DNA of 5,259 bases from Actinomycetota bacterium (GCA_016870425.1 VGBQ01000173.1:1-5259); one strand, 5' to 3'. Counted from the first letter of the stretch, positions 1 to 5,259 are shown. Made by a program: numbers and translations. Notes: generated by a model from the sequence alone, not told the origin.

Positions 1-164
1 TCCGCACCCCGCTTCGCCGCTTTGGCTGCCCCGGAGATGCGCAGGGCCTCGATGGCCTTGTCGATGTCGCCGCCGGACTCCTCCAGGGCCTTCTTGCACT
101 CCATCATGCCCGCGCCCGTGAGGTCGCGAAGCTTCTTGACATCGGCTGCCGTGATTGTCGACAT
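1..164 (-). CDS. tsf: Elongation factor Ts (EF-Ts), N-terminal part, runs off the left edge
   Basis: EF-Ts is the cytoplasmic nucleotide-exchange factor that regenerates EF-Tu-GTP from EF-Tu-GDP during translation elongation. The visible 54 residues start MSTITAADVKKLRDLTGAGM and continue MECKKALEESGGDIDKAIEA. This is the UBA-like N-terminal domain that contacts EF-Tu, with the family signature LRxxTGAGMMxCKKAL at about residues 12-27. The rest of the gene (normally 200-280 residues in total) lies outside the window. The ATG at 164 is chosen because a GAGGG Shine-Dalgarno (171-175) sits 6 nt upstream, inside the last codons of rpsB. Only 2 nt separate it from the rpsB stop, so translation is probably coupled. 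The rpsB-tsf pairing is nearly universal in bacteria and supports the call. Confidence 0.97.
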   Translation of the reverse strand, partial: MSTITAADVKKLRDLTGAGMMECKKALEESGGDIDKAIEALRISGAAKAAKRGA

Positions 165-166
165 CC

Positions 167-988
167 CTATCCCTCGGTCTCGATGACGGTGGTCGCGGTG
201 GCGTCGGCCGAGCCACCGGCCAGGAGCTCCTGCTCCCACTCAGCCAGCGGCTCCTCGATGAGCATCTCGACGGCGTCGCCCTCACCCGCGGCAGCTCGGC
301 CAGCGCGGGCGATCAGGCCCTCGGCCACGGCATCGGCGATCACGCGCGTGAGGAGAGTCACGCTGCGAATGGCGTCGTCATTGCCCGGGATCGGGAAGTC
401 GATCTCGTCGGGGTCGCAATTGGTGTCGAGAACGGAGATCACCGGGATGCCCAACTTGCGAGCCTCACCCACGGCGATGTGCTCCTTGTTTGAGTCGATG
501 ACCCACACCGCGCTGGGCAGCTTGGCCATGTCGCGGATGCCGCCGAGGGTGCGATCGAGCTTGACCCGTTCCCGGTCGAGGACGAGGAGTTCCTTCTTGG
601 TCATGCCGGCGGCCGCAGGATCGGTCTCAAGACCCTCGAGTTCCTTGAGACGCTGCAGCCTCTTGTGCACCGTGTTGAAGTTCGTGAGCATGCCACCGAG
701 CCAGCGCTGGTTGACATAGGGCATGCCCACGCGGGTCGCCTGCTGAGCGATGGGCTCCTGTGCCTGCTTCTTCGTTCCGACGAAGAGCACGGTGCCACCG
801 CGGGCCACCGTCTCCTTGACGAACTCGTAGGCACGGTCGATGTAGGACAGCGACTGCTGCAGATCGATGATGTAGATGCCATTGCGTTCCGTGAAGATGA
901 ATCGCTTCATCTTGGGGTTCCAGCGCCGGGTCTGGTGGCCGAAATGGACACCGCTCTCGAGCAACTGGCGCATCGTGACGACGGCCAT
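167..988 (-). CDS. rpsB: 30S ribosomal protein S2
   Basis: S2 is a late-assembling protein of the small ribosomal subunit. The product is 273 residues. It begins MAVVTMRQLLESGVHFGHQT and carries the S2 family landmarks: GVHFGHQTRRWNPKM (13-27), NGIYIIDLQQS (36-46), VLFVGTKKQA (68-77), YVNQRWLGGMLTNF (91-104), WVIDSNKEHIAVGEA (162-176) and the C-terminal PVISVLDTNCDPDEIDFPIPGNDDAIRS signature (182-209). The acidic, Ala-rich tail from about residue 230 is typical of actinobacterial S2. The ATG at 988 is preceded by a clean AAGGAG (995-1000) 6 nt away. The frame stays open upstream as far as 1333, but that stretch has no S2 similarity and is untranslated leader. tsf follows after 2 nt. Expression is likely controlled through the structured leader, as S2 autoregulation is known in E. 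coli; that extension to this organism is inference. Confidence 0.98.
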   Translation of the reverse strand: MAVVTMRQLLESGVHFGHQTRRWNPKMKRFIFTERNGIYIIDLQQSLSYIDRAYEFVKETVARGGTVLFVGTKKQAQEPIAQQATRVGMPYVNQRWLGGMLTNFNTVHKRLQRLKELEGLETDPAAAGMTKKELLVLDRERVKLDRTLGGIRDMAKLPSAVWVIDSNKEHIAVGEARKLGIPVISVLDTNCDPDEIDFPIPGNDDAIRSVTLLTRVIADAVAEGLIARAGRAAAGEGDAVEMLIEEPLAEWEQELLAGGSADATATTVIETEG

Positions 989-1153
989 GAGGCACTCCTT
1001 GGGCGCGCTCGGCTCGGCCGAACGCTGTCGGTTCGTCGCCGGCGCCGGTTGGCGTCGGCCCTGGCACCCGTGCGGACCATCCTGGCGAGCCAGGACCGAC
1101 GGTCCTCCCCTGGTGGGGTGAGGTGCGCGATGTATCCGGGCGAACCCGGACCG
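989..1153 (-). promoter_or_regulatory. Structured 5' leader of rpsB-tsf (candidate autoregulatory RNA)
   Basis: Read in the rpsB direction, this gene-free stretch holds a run of short perfect hairpins. In order they are TCCGGG-TTCG-CCCGGA (1150-1135), CCCC-ACCA-GGGG (1118-1107), AGGACC-GTC-GGTCCT (1106-1092) and CCTGG-CTCG-CCAGG (1094-1081). Closer to the gene are the 10-bp palindrome CCGGCGCCGG (1048-1039) and CGAAC/GTTCG (1035-1019). The third and fourth share bases 1092-1094, so they cannot both form fully. The region ends in the strong AAGGAG site (995-1000). E. coli S2 is known to repress its own operon through the rpsB leader. That this leader does the same is inference. The 5' end at about 1153 is a guess based on the possible -10 at 1160-1165. 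Confidence 0.45.
995..1000 (-). promoter_or_regulatory. Shine-Dalgarno site of rpsB
   Basis: AAGGAG on the minus strand lies 6 nt upstream of the ATG at 988. It fixes the rpsB start against the long open frame that continues upstream to 1333. Confidence 0.85.
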
Positions 1154-1159
1154 GGGATG

Positions 1160-1165
1160 AGTGTA
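1160..1165 (-). promoter_or_regulatory. Possible -10 element of the rpsB promoter
   Basis: TACACT fits the actinobacterial TANNNT -10 consensus. It is the only such match I found on this strand between 1120 and 1200. There is no recognisable TTGACA-like -35 at 16-18 bp spacing. Inverted CGGACC/GGTCCG half-sites (1147-1152 and 1169-1174) flank the hexamer. Weak support from sequence alone. Confidence 0.25.
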
Positions 1166-1244
1166 CGGGGTCCGCAGGCATGACTTATCCCCAGCCCGGG
1201 GCCGAGGACTTCCCCGGCGGCGCCGAGACCGCCACTGTGCCCGG

Positions 1245-1754
1245 ATGCCCATTCTCACGTCGATACTCCTGCCCATACTCGGCTCCCTCGCGCCACCCGT
1301 CGCCGCCGGGGTCCTCGTGGTCGCCGGCCCCACGGCCGCGGCTCCCTGGCAGCCGCCGGTGACCCCCGTCGTCGTCGAGCGGCCCTTCGCGGCGCCCGCC
1401 GACCCCTACGCCCCAGGCCACCGCGGTGTGGACCTCGCGGCCACTGCGGGTCAGACCGTGGTCGCGCCGGCACCGGGGGTCGTGCGCGTGGCCGGCCGGG
1501 TTGCCGGCAAGGCGGTCATCAGCATCGAGCACCCGCATCGCCTCAACGGGAGCACCGGTTGGCGCACGACATACGAGGGAGTGGCTGCCAGCGTCCACGT
1601 CAACCAGAGGGTCAGCGCCGGGGATTCCATCGGCGTGGTGGTTGCGCATCCCCACAGCCGCGGCATTCACTGGGGCTTGAAGAACGGACGCGTGTACGCC
1701 GATCCGCTTGCGCTGCTGCGTCGCCCGGTGGTCCTCAAGCCGCTGCGCAACTAG
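1245..1754 (+). CDS. Small exported M23/LytM-domain protein (peptidoglycan endopeptidase-like)
   Basis: The product is 169 residues. A hydrophobic N-terminus (1-33, ending GPTAAA before PW) looks like a signal peptide, though it lacks the usual positive charges before the hydrophobic core. The M23 fold follows: PADPYAPGHRGVDLAA (51-66) with His59 and Asp63, GVVRVAGRVAGKAVISIEH (78-96), TYEGVAASVHVNQRVSAGDSIG (109-130) and GIHWGLKNGRVYADPLALL (140-158). M23 enzymes are zinc peptidases that cut peptide cross-bridges in the cell wall. His59, Asp63 and His142 match the three protein zinc ligands. The two catalytic histidines are replaced: the first of the H-x-H motif is Gly140, and the TYxH position is Glu111. 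Activity is therefore uncertain. The start is also uncertain: the ATG at 1245 has no clear ribosome site. The only in-frame alternative is GTG 1161, which adds a non-hydrophobic Arg-rich stretch with a rare TTA codon. The gene is divergent from rpsB and convergent with xerC, and its stop overlaps the xerC stop. A similar gene beside rpsB is common in actinobacteria. Confidence 0.85.
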   Translation: MPILTSILLPILGSLAPPVAAGVLVVAGPTAAAPWQPPVTPVVVERPFAAPADPYAPGHRGVDLAATAGQTVVAPAPGVVRVAGRVAGKAVISIEHPHRLNGSTGWRTTYEGVAASVHVNQRVSAGDSIGVVVAHPHSRGIHWGLKNGRVYADPLALLRRPVVLKPLRN

Positions 1755-1790
1755 GCCCTCGGGTGCGCCTGCTCGTAGGTCTTGCGCAGC
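1742..1790. repeat. 9-bp inverted repeat across the convergent gene ends
   Basis: GCTGCGCAA (1742-1750) and TTGCGCAGC (1782-1790) are perfect inverted copies separated by 31 nt. They bracket the shared CTAG stop of the M23 gene and xerC. Both arms are coding (the end of M23; near the end of xerC). There is no T-rich run on either side, so a role as a bidirectional terminator is possible but weak. Confidence 0.3.
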
Positions 1791-2677
1791 CGCTCGACCG
1801 AGACGTGAGTGTAGATCTGGGTCGTTGCCAGGCTCGCGTGACCGAGGATCTCCTGCACGGCGCGCAGATCCGCACCGCCCTCGAGCACATGCGTCGCCGA
1901 GGTGTGGCGCCAGCCGTGGGGGCCAATATCGGGTGCGCCCTCGACCGCACCTGCGGTGCGATGCACGACGGCGCGCACCGTCCGGGGGTCGATGCGTCCG
2001 CCTCGGGCACCGAGGAATGTCGCCGCACCACTGTGCGTGACTGCAAGGAGGGGGCGTCCCTCGTCGAGCCACGCACCGAGAACACGCTCTGCCGGGATCC
2101 CGAACGGCACGGTGCGCTCACGACCGCCCTTGCCCAGCACCCGCAGGGTGCGCCGGCCTCTGTCGATGTCGTCGACGTCGAGACCGACGAGCTCACCCAC
2201 ACGGATGCCCGTCGCGTAGAGAACTTCAAGGATCGCCAGGTCGCGCAGGCCGATGGGCGAGTCCGCAGCATCCGCAGCGGCCTCGAGGACCGCCGCGGCT
2301 TGATCGGCGGTGAGCACCGGGGGCAGATGGTGCGCCCGCTTGGGCGAGGCGAGGCGGGCACCGACGTCGGCTGCGATCACTTCGCGATCATGCGCCCACT
2401 CCGCGAAGACCCGGGCGCTGGCGGCGCGTCGCGCGAGGGTGCTCCGCGAAAGCCCGCGCCGCTCCTGATCCGCGAGCCACGCTCGCAGGCCGATAAGGGA
2501 CAGGTCCGCGACCGACCTCGTGCCGCGCAGCCGCGAGAAGTCGGCGAGGGATTCGAGATCACCCGCATACGCCCGGACCGTGTGCTCACTGCGTCCGAGT
2601 TCCAGGCGCAGGTGGTCGCCGAATCGTGCGATCACCCGATCCCAGTCGTCACGGGGATCCTCCCGGGGCGCAGCCAT
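1751..2677 (-). CDS. xerC: Tyrosine recombinase XerC (chromosome dimer resolution)
   Basis: XerC-type recombinases cut and rejoin DNA at the dif site so that chromosome dimers can be separated before division. The product is 308 residues, the usual Xer size (about 295-310). Residues 12-102 form the N-terminal SAM-like core-binding domain (HLRLELGRSEHTVRAYAGDL). Residues about 117-300 form the catalytic domain. All six active-site residues are present: Arg159 (ATGIRVGEL), Lys183 (GKGGRERTVPF), His254 and Arg257 (HGWRHTSATH), His280 (LGHASLATTQ) and the nucleophile Tyr289 (IYTHV). Its place between dprA and rpsB matches the xerC I recall in mycobacteria, so this is the housekeeping enzyme and not a phage integrase. 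The start is the least certain part: ATG 2677 has only a G-run touching it and no spaced ribosome site, and GTG 2635 would give 294 residues. It lies 43 nt after dprA, with a strong hairpin in between. Confidence 0.93.
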   Translation of the reverse strand: MAAPREDPRDDWDRVIARFGDHLRLELGRSEHTVRAYAGDLESLADFSRLRGTRSVADLSLIGLRAWLADQERRGLSRSTLARRAASARVFAEWAHDREVIAADVGARLASPKRAHHLPPVLTADQAAAVLEAAADAADSPIGLRDLAILEVLYATGIRVGELVGLDVDDIDRGRRTLRVLGKGGRERTVPFGIPAERVLGAWLDEGRPLLAVTHSGAATFLGARGGRIDPRTVRAVVHRTAGAVEGAPDIGPHGWRHTSATHVLEGGADLRAVQEILGHASLATTQIYTHVSVERLRKTYEQAHPRA

Positions 2678-2698
2678 CCCCCCATGCTGACGGGTCCC

Positions 2699-2748
2699 GG
2701 AGGGCTGGGCGCGCAGCGACTCACGCCCCGCTGCGCGCCCAGCCCTCC
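2699..2748 (-). terminator. Perfect 20-bp stem-loop around the dprA stop (terminator or attenuator candidate)
   Basis: The arms at 2699-2718 and 2729-2748 are exact inverted copies over 20 bp (left arm starts GGAGGGCTGG and ends GCGCAGCG), with a 10-nt loop (2719-2728). In the dprA transcript the 5' arm encodes the last residues EGWARS, the TGA stop lies within the loop, and the 3' arm ends 21 nt before the xerC ATG. Stems this long and GC-rich, with no mismatch, are rarely accidental. No U-run follows, so it is not a classical intrinsic terminator; actinobacterial terminators often lack one. It could instead protect the 3' end of the comM-dprA mRNA or reduce translation of xerC. The structure is certain from sequence; the role is inference. 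Confidence 0.55.
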
Positions 2749-3863
2749 CCCGCTCGCCGAACCAGGCCGAGAGCGTCGAGGATGCCGAGAGCCGCCATGG
2801 CCTCCGCGAGGCCCAGGCCGGCAAGCCGAGCGATGTTCGCCAAGGGGGCGGGCCTGCGCGCCGGGACCGCGTCCAGGACTCGCTGCTCCCGCCAGCCCAG
2901 GGCATCCGCCTGCGTGGCGGGGCCCTGGTCCTCGAGCAGGAGACGACCCTCCACGAGCGCCAGCACCTCGCGCGGCGACGCCACCAGCTGGGCGGTGTCC
3001 TCTCGGATGACCGCGTGGCAGCCCGCGGACATCGGCGAGGTGACCGGCCCGGGAAACGCCATGACCACGCGGTTGAGCGCGGCCGCTTCTCGCACGGTCG
3101 AGCGACCCCCAGAACGCACCGCCGCCTCGACCAGCACGGTCCCGCGGCTCAGGGCCGCGATCAGACGATTGCGGGTGAGGAAGCGATGGCGCATCGCCGC
3201 CCCGCCCAGGGGGGACTCACTCACGAGCACACCCGACTCTCGGATCCGTGCGAGCAGGTCCGCATGGGACCGGGGATACGGCACGTCGACGCCTCCGGCC
3301 AGCACACATGCCGTCGCACCCGACGCCGCCAGGGCGCCTCGGTGTGCCGCGGCATCGATGCCGAATGCTCCTCCGGAGACAGTCAGCCATCCGCACTCGG
3401 CAAGGTGCGCGCCCAACTCCCGCGCGATTGCCTCGCCGTACGCCGTCGCCGAGCGAGCGCCAACGACCGACAGCGAACGCAGCGCTAGCAGCCGCAGGTG
3501 TCCGGCACCGGTAACCCACAGGCCGAGGGGCGCAGCATCGTGGAGGTCGTCAAGTTGCGATGGCCATTCGGGGTCGCCCGGCACGACGTAACGCGCACCG
3601 ATCCGCTCTGCCTGCGCCAGTGCGGGCTCGATCCAGCGTTGCACGGCGTCGTCGTAGGTTGTGCCGGCCGCGACGCGTCCGGCGATCCCTGTCGTGGCTG
3701 GCAAAGGGGACCGCCCCGCGAGGATCTCAGCAACGACGTACTCCACCCCCCGCGCACGCACGCGCGCGCCCAGCGACCGGTCACCTGCCTCGCACCACTG
3801 CCCGAGGAGCATGCGCCCCATGCGCTCCTGGTCGGTGGCCGACACAGCGGTCAGGCCGCCCAT
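2721..3863 (-). CDS. dprA: DNA-processing protein DprA (Smf family)
   Basis: DprA binds incoming single-stranded DNA in the cytoplasm, protects it and loads RecA during natural transformation. It is also present in many bacteria not known to be competent. The product is 380 residues. After an N-terminal helical region (about 10-50) comes the Rossmann-like core: GDPEWPSQLDDLHDAAPLGL (96-115), SVVGARSATAYG (132-143), SGGAFGIDAAAHRGAL (163-178), VLAGGVDVPYPRSH (187-200), ESPLG (216-220), FLTRNRLIAALS (228-239), VLVEAAVRSGG (243-253) and FPGPVTSPMSAGCHAVI (270-286). A C-terminal winged-helix domain (about 324-376) completes the usual architecture. The ATG at 3863 is chosen because GGGGGAGG (3870-3877) lies 6 nt upstream. 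It overlaps the end of comM by 13 nt, so the two are co-transcribed and probably translationally coupled. The stop codon sits in the loop of a long hairpin. Confidence 0.95.
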   Translation of the reverse strand: MGGLTAVSATDQERMGRMLLGQWCEAGDRSLGARVRARGVEYVVAEILAGRSPLPATTGIAGRVAAGTTYDDAVQRWIEPALAQAERIGARYVVPGDPEWPSQLDDLHDAAPLGLWVTGAGHLRLLALRSLSVVGARSATAYGEAIARELGAHLAECGWLTVSGGAFGIDAAAHRGALAASGATACVLAGGVDVPYPRSHADLLARIRESGVLVSESPLGGAAMRHRFLTRNRLIAALSRGTVLVEAAVRSGGRSTVREAAALNRVVMAFPGPVTSPMSAGCHAVIREDTAQLVASPREVLALVEGRLLLEDQGPATQADALGWREQRVLDAVPARRPAPLANIARLAGLGLAEAMAALGILDALGLVRRAGEGWARSGA

Positions 3864-5259
3864 GCCAGGCCTCCCCCACGCAGGACCATGGCTTCGGCCA
3901 CGTCGTCGCTGCCCGGGCATGCGGCCCCGCGCAGGTCGGCAAGGGTCCATGCCACGCGAAGGACGCGATCGGCCCCGCGCATGCTTAGGGCGCCACGTGC
4001 GAACGCCGTGCGCAGGAGCGCCGCACCAGCATCGTCGGGAGGGTGGCGCTCACGGAGGAAGGCTCCCGGCGCCGCCGCATTGACCTGCCAGGGCACCCCC
4101 TCGGCGGCCCATCGCGCAGCCGATCGCGCACGCGCATGCGCCACCCTCTCGGCGACCGTGGCCGTCGACTCCCCCCGTTCCCCGATCTGGGCGAGACGGG
4201 GCCGCTCGAGGACAACCCGCAGGTCGATGCGGTCCATGATGGGCCCGGACATCTTCGCGGAGTAGCGCCGGCGCTCCATCGGCGAGCATGCGCACGAGGA
4301 ATCCATGCCGATGCCCTTGCCGCACGGGCAGGGATTGGCCGCGATGACGAGGGCGAAGTGCGCAGGGAGCACACCGGAGATATCCGCTCGAGCGATGCGC
4401 ACCTCACCGCTCTCCAGAGGTTGGCGCAGGGCATCGAGCACGGACCGCGCAAACTCCGGTGCCTCGTCGAGGAAGAGGACACCGCGGTGGGCCAGAGTCG
4501 CGGCACCGATGCGCAGGCGCCCCGCCTGACCACCGCCGACGATTGCCGTCATGGAAGCCGAATGGTGCGGGGCCTGGAAAGGCACACTGCGCACGAGCCC
4601 GCGCGGGTCCAGGCCCGCTGCCGACTGGATAGCCGTCACCTCAAGTGCCGTCGGGTCATCCAGGGCCGGAATCAGGCCGGGCAGACGCTCAGCCAACAGG
4701 GTCTTGCCTACGCCCGGAACGCCGATCATCGCGAGGTGATGGCCGCCCGCAGCCGCGACCTCGAGTGCGCGGCGGGCCTCCGCCTGTCCGCGCACGTCCC
4801 CGAGATCCGCGGTCCCGCGGTCGGTGACGGTCGCCGACTCCTCGGGCAGGTCTGGCACGGCTTCACCGCGTAGGACACCCACGAGGTGGGCCAGGTCGCG
4901 TACGCCGCCCGCGTCGACACCCGGGACAAGAGCGGCTTCGCCCACCGTCGCGGAGGGCACGAGGAGCCGCGCATCGTGGCCCTGCACGGCCAATGCGGCG
5001 GCAATCGCCCCGGGCACAGGGTGCACCCGCCCGTCCAGACCCAACTCCCCGAGGACGCAGGATCGAGCAGCTGCCTGCTCCGGGATCTGACGCGATGCCG
5101 CAAGGATTGCGACGGCAATTGCCGCGTCCAGCGCTGATCCCCGCTTGGGAAGGGACGCCGGAAGGAGAGCGACGGTCACACGTGTGCGCGGCCACTCCAG
5201 GCCGCTGTGCTCGATGGCGGCCCTGACGCGATCGCGCGACTCACTCACGGCGGTATCGG
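3851..5259 (-). CDS. comM: ComM/YifB family AAA+ ATPase (Mg-chelatase-like), 5' end beyond the right edge
   Basis: ComM is a hexameric AAA+ helicase shown in Vibrio to extend branch migration of donor DNA during natural transformation. Older annotations call it a magnesium-chelatase-like protein. The visible part reads in from the edge as DTAVSESRDRVRAAIEHSGL, which is internal to the family's LPDTAVSESRDRV motif. About 40 N-terminal residues are therefore missing, and the in-frame GTG at 5248 is not the start. Numbering from that codon: the N-terminal ChlI/Lon-protease-like fold is at 1-128 (NLSPASLPKRGS-type motif seen as ALLPASLPKRGSALDAAIAV), Walker A GVPGVGKT at 176-183, PFQAPHHSAS at 223-232, Walker B VLFLDE at 257-262, ANPCPCG at 304-310, a cysteine pair CAC at 319-321, RRYSAKMSGPIMDRIDL at 327-343, and the C-terminal domain with LSMRGADRVLRVAWTLADL at 421-439. 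All ATPase motifs are intact. dprA overlaps the last 13 nt. Confidence 0.95.
   Translation of the reverse strand, partial: DTAVSESRDRVRAAIEHSGLEWPRTRVTVALLPASLPKRGSALDAAIAVAILAASRQIPEQAAARSCVLGELGLDGRVHPVPGAIAAALAVQGHDARLLVPSATVGEAALVPGVDAGGVRDLAHLVGVLRGEAVPDLPEESATVTDRGTADLGDVRGQAEARRALEVAAAGGHHLAMIGVPGVGKTLLAERLPGLIPALDDPTALEVTAIQSAAGLDPRGLVRSVPFQAPHHSASMTAIVGGGQAGRLRIGAATLAHRGVLFLDEAPEFARSVLDALRQPLESGEVRIARADISGVLPAHFALVIAANPCPCGKGIGMDSSCACSPMERRRYSAKMSGPIMDRIDLRVVLERPRLAQIGERGESTATVAERVAHARARSAARWAAEGVPWQVNAAAPGAFLRERHPPDDAGAALLRTAFARGALSMRGADRVLRVAWTLADLRGAACPGSDDVAEAMVLRGGGLAWAA
3870..3877 (-). promoter_or_regulatory. Shine-Dalgarno site of dprA
   Basis: GGGGGAGG on the minus strand, inside the last codons of comM, is 6 nt from the dprA ATG at 3863. 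It selects that start over the frame that stays open to 3950. Confidence 0.75.

Noticed and set aside
1039..1048. CCGGCGCCGG palindrome as a separate operator
   Set aside because: A 10-bp palindrome made only of G and C is not unusual in DNA this GC-rich. Kept only as part of the rpsB leader.
989..1333. A 115-residue N-terminal extension of S2
   Set aside because: The frame is open only because stop codons are rare in this composition. A clean AAGGAG precedes ATG 988, the S2 family starts there, and the extension would overlap the divergent M23 gene.
1751..2677. The tyrosine recombinase as a phage or island integrase
   Set aside because: It has the Xer size and motifs, sits in a conserved housekeeping gene order, and has no tRNA, attachment-site repeats or mobile genes nearby.
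1559..3010. A 483-codon open frame on the + strand opposite xerC and the end of dprA
   Set aside because: It lies antisense to xerC and dprA, whose motifs are intact. Its translation is low-complexity Arg/Pro/Ala-rich with no recognisable domain, as expected for shadow frames in GC-rich DNA.
3498..4873. Long + strand frames opposite dprA and comM (3498-4265, 4043-4873)
   Set aside because: Antisense shadows of conserved genes. No ribosome sites with family-like products, and no known motif in the translations.
3851..5259. The AAA+ protein as a true magnesium chelatase subunit
   Set aside because: No other chlorophyll or cobalamin genes are nearby. The N-terminal Lon-protease-like part and the comM-dprA neighbourhood identify the ComM/YifB branch.

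Overview
The window is GC-rich and comes from an actinobacterium (Actinomycetota). Three things point there: the codon and base composition, the actinobacterial style of the proteins (for example DprA with the GARSATAYG and SGGAFGIDAAAHRGA motifs), and the gene order. That order is comM/yifB - dprA - xerC - (M23 peptidase, opposite strand) - rpsB - tsf, which resembles the order I recall from Mycobacterium. No whiG sigma-factor gene lies between dprA and rpsB, unlike what I recall for Streptomyces. I cannot name the genus.

Layout, left to right. Positions 1-164 hold the start of tsf (EF-Ts), running leftward out of the window. Positions 167-988 hold rpsB (ribosomal protein S2), 2 nt upstream of tsf on the same strand. 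Positions 989-1244 are a divergent intergenic region with no gene. It carries a leader upstream of rpsB packed with inverted repeats, and presumably the promoter of the + strand gene. Positions 1245-1754 hold a small secreted M23/LytM-domain protein, the only + strand gene. Its stop codon overlaps the stop of the convergent xerC-type recombinase gene (1751-2677). A perfect 20-bp inverted repeat (2699-2748) surrounds the dprA stop codon, between dprA (2721-3863) and xerC. The rest (3851-5259) is comM/yifB, an AAA+ ATPase of the Mg-chelatase-like family, missing about its first 40 residues beyond the right edge.

How the genes work together. ComM and DprA are linked to processing of incoming single-stranded DNA during natural transformation. 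They are translationally coupled here (13-nt overlap). XerC resolves chromosome dimers. rpsB-tsf is a translation operon. The M23 protein probably acts at the cell wall. These are conserved housekeeping genes. I see no mobile element, CRISPR array, tRNA, rRNA or defence system, and no strong case for a wholly new system. The parts worth a second look are non-coding: the structured rpsB leader and the long perfect hairpin at the dprA-xerC junction. The M23 domain also lacks two canonical catalytic histidines.
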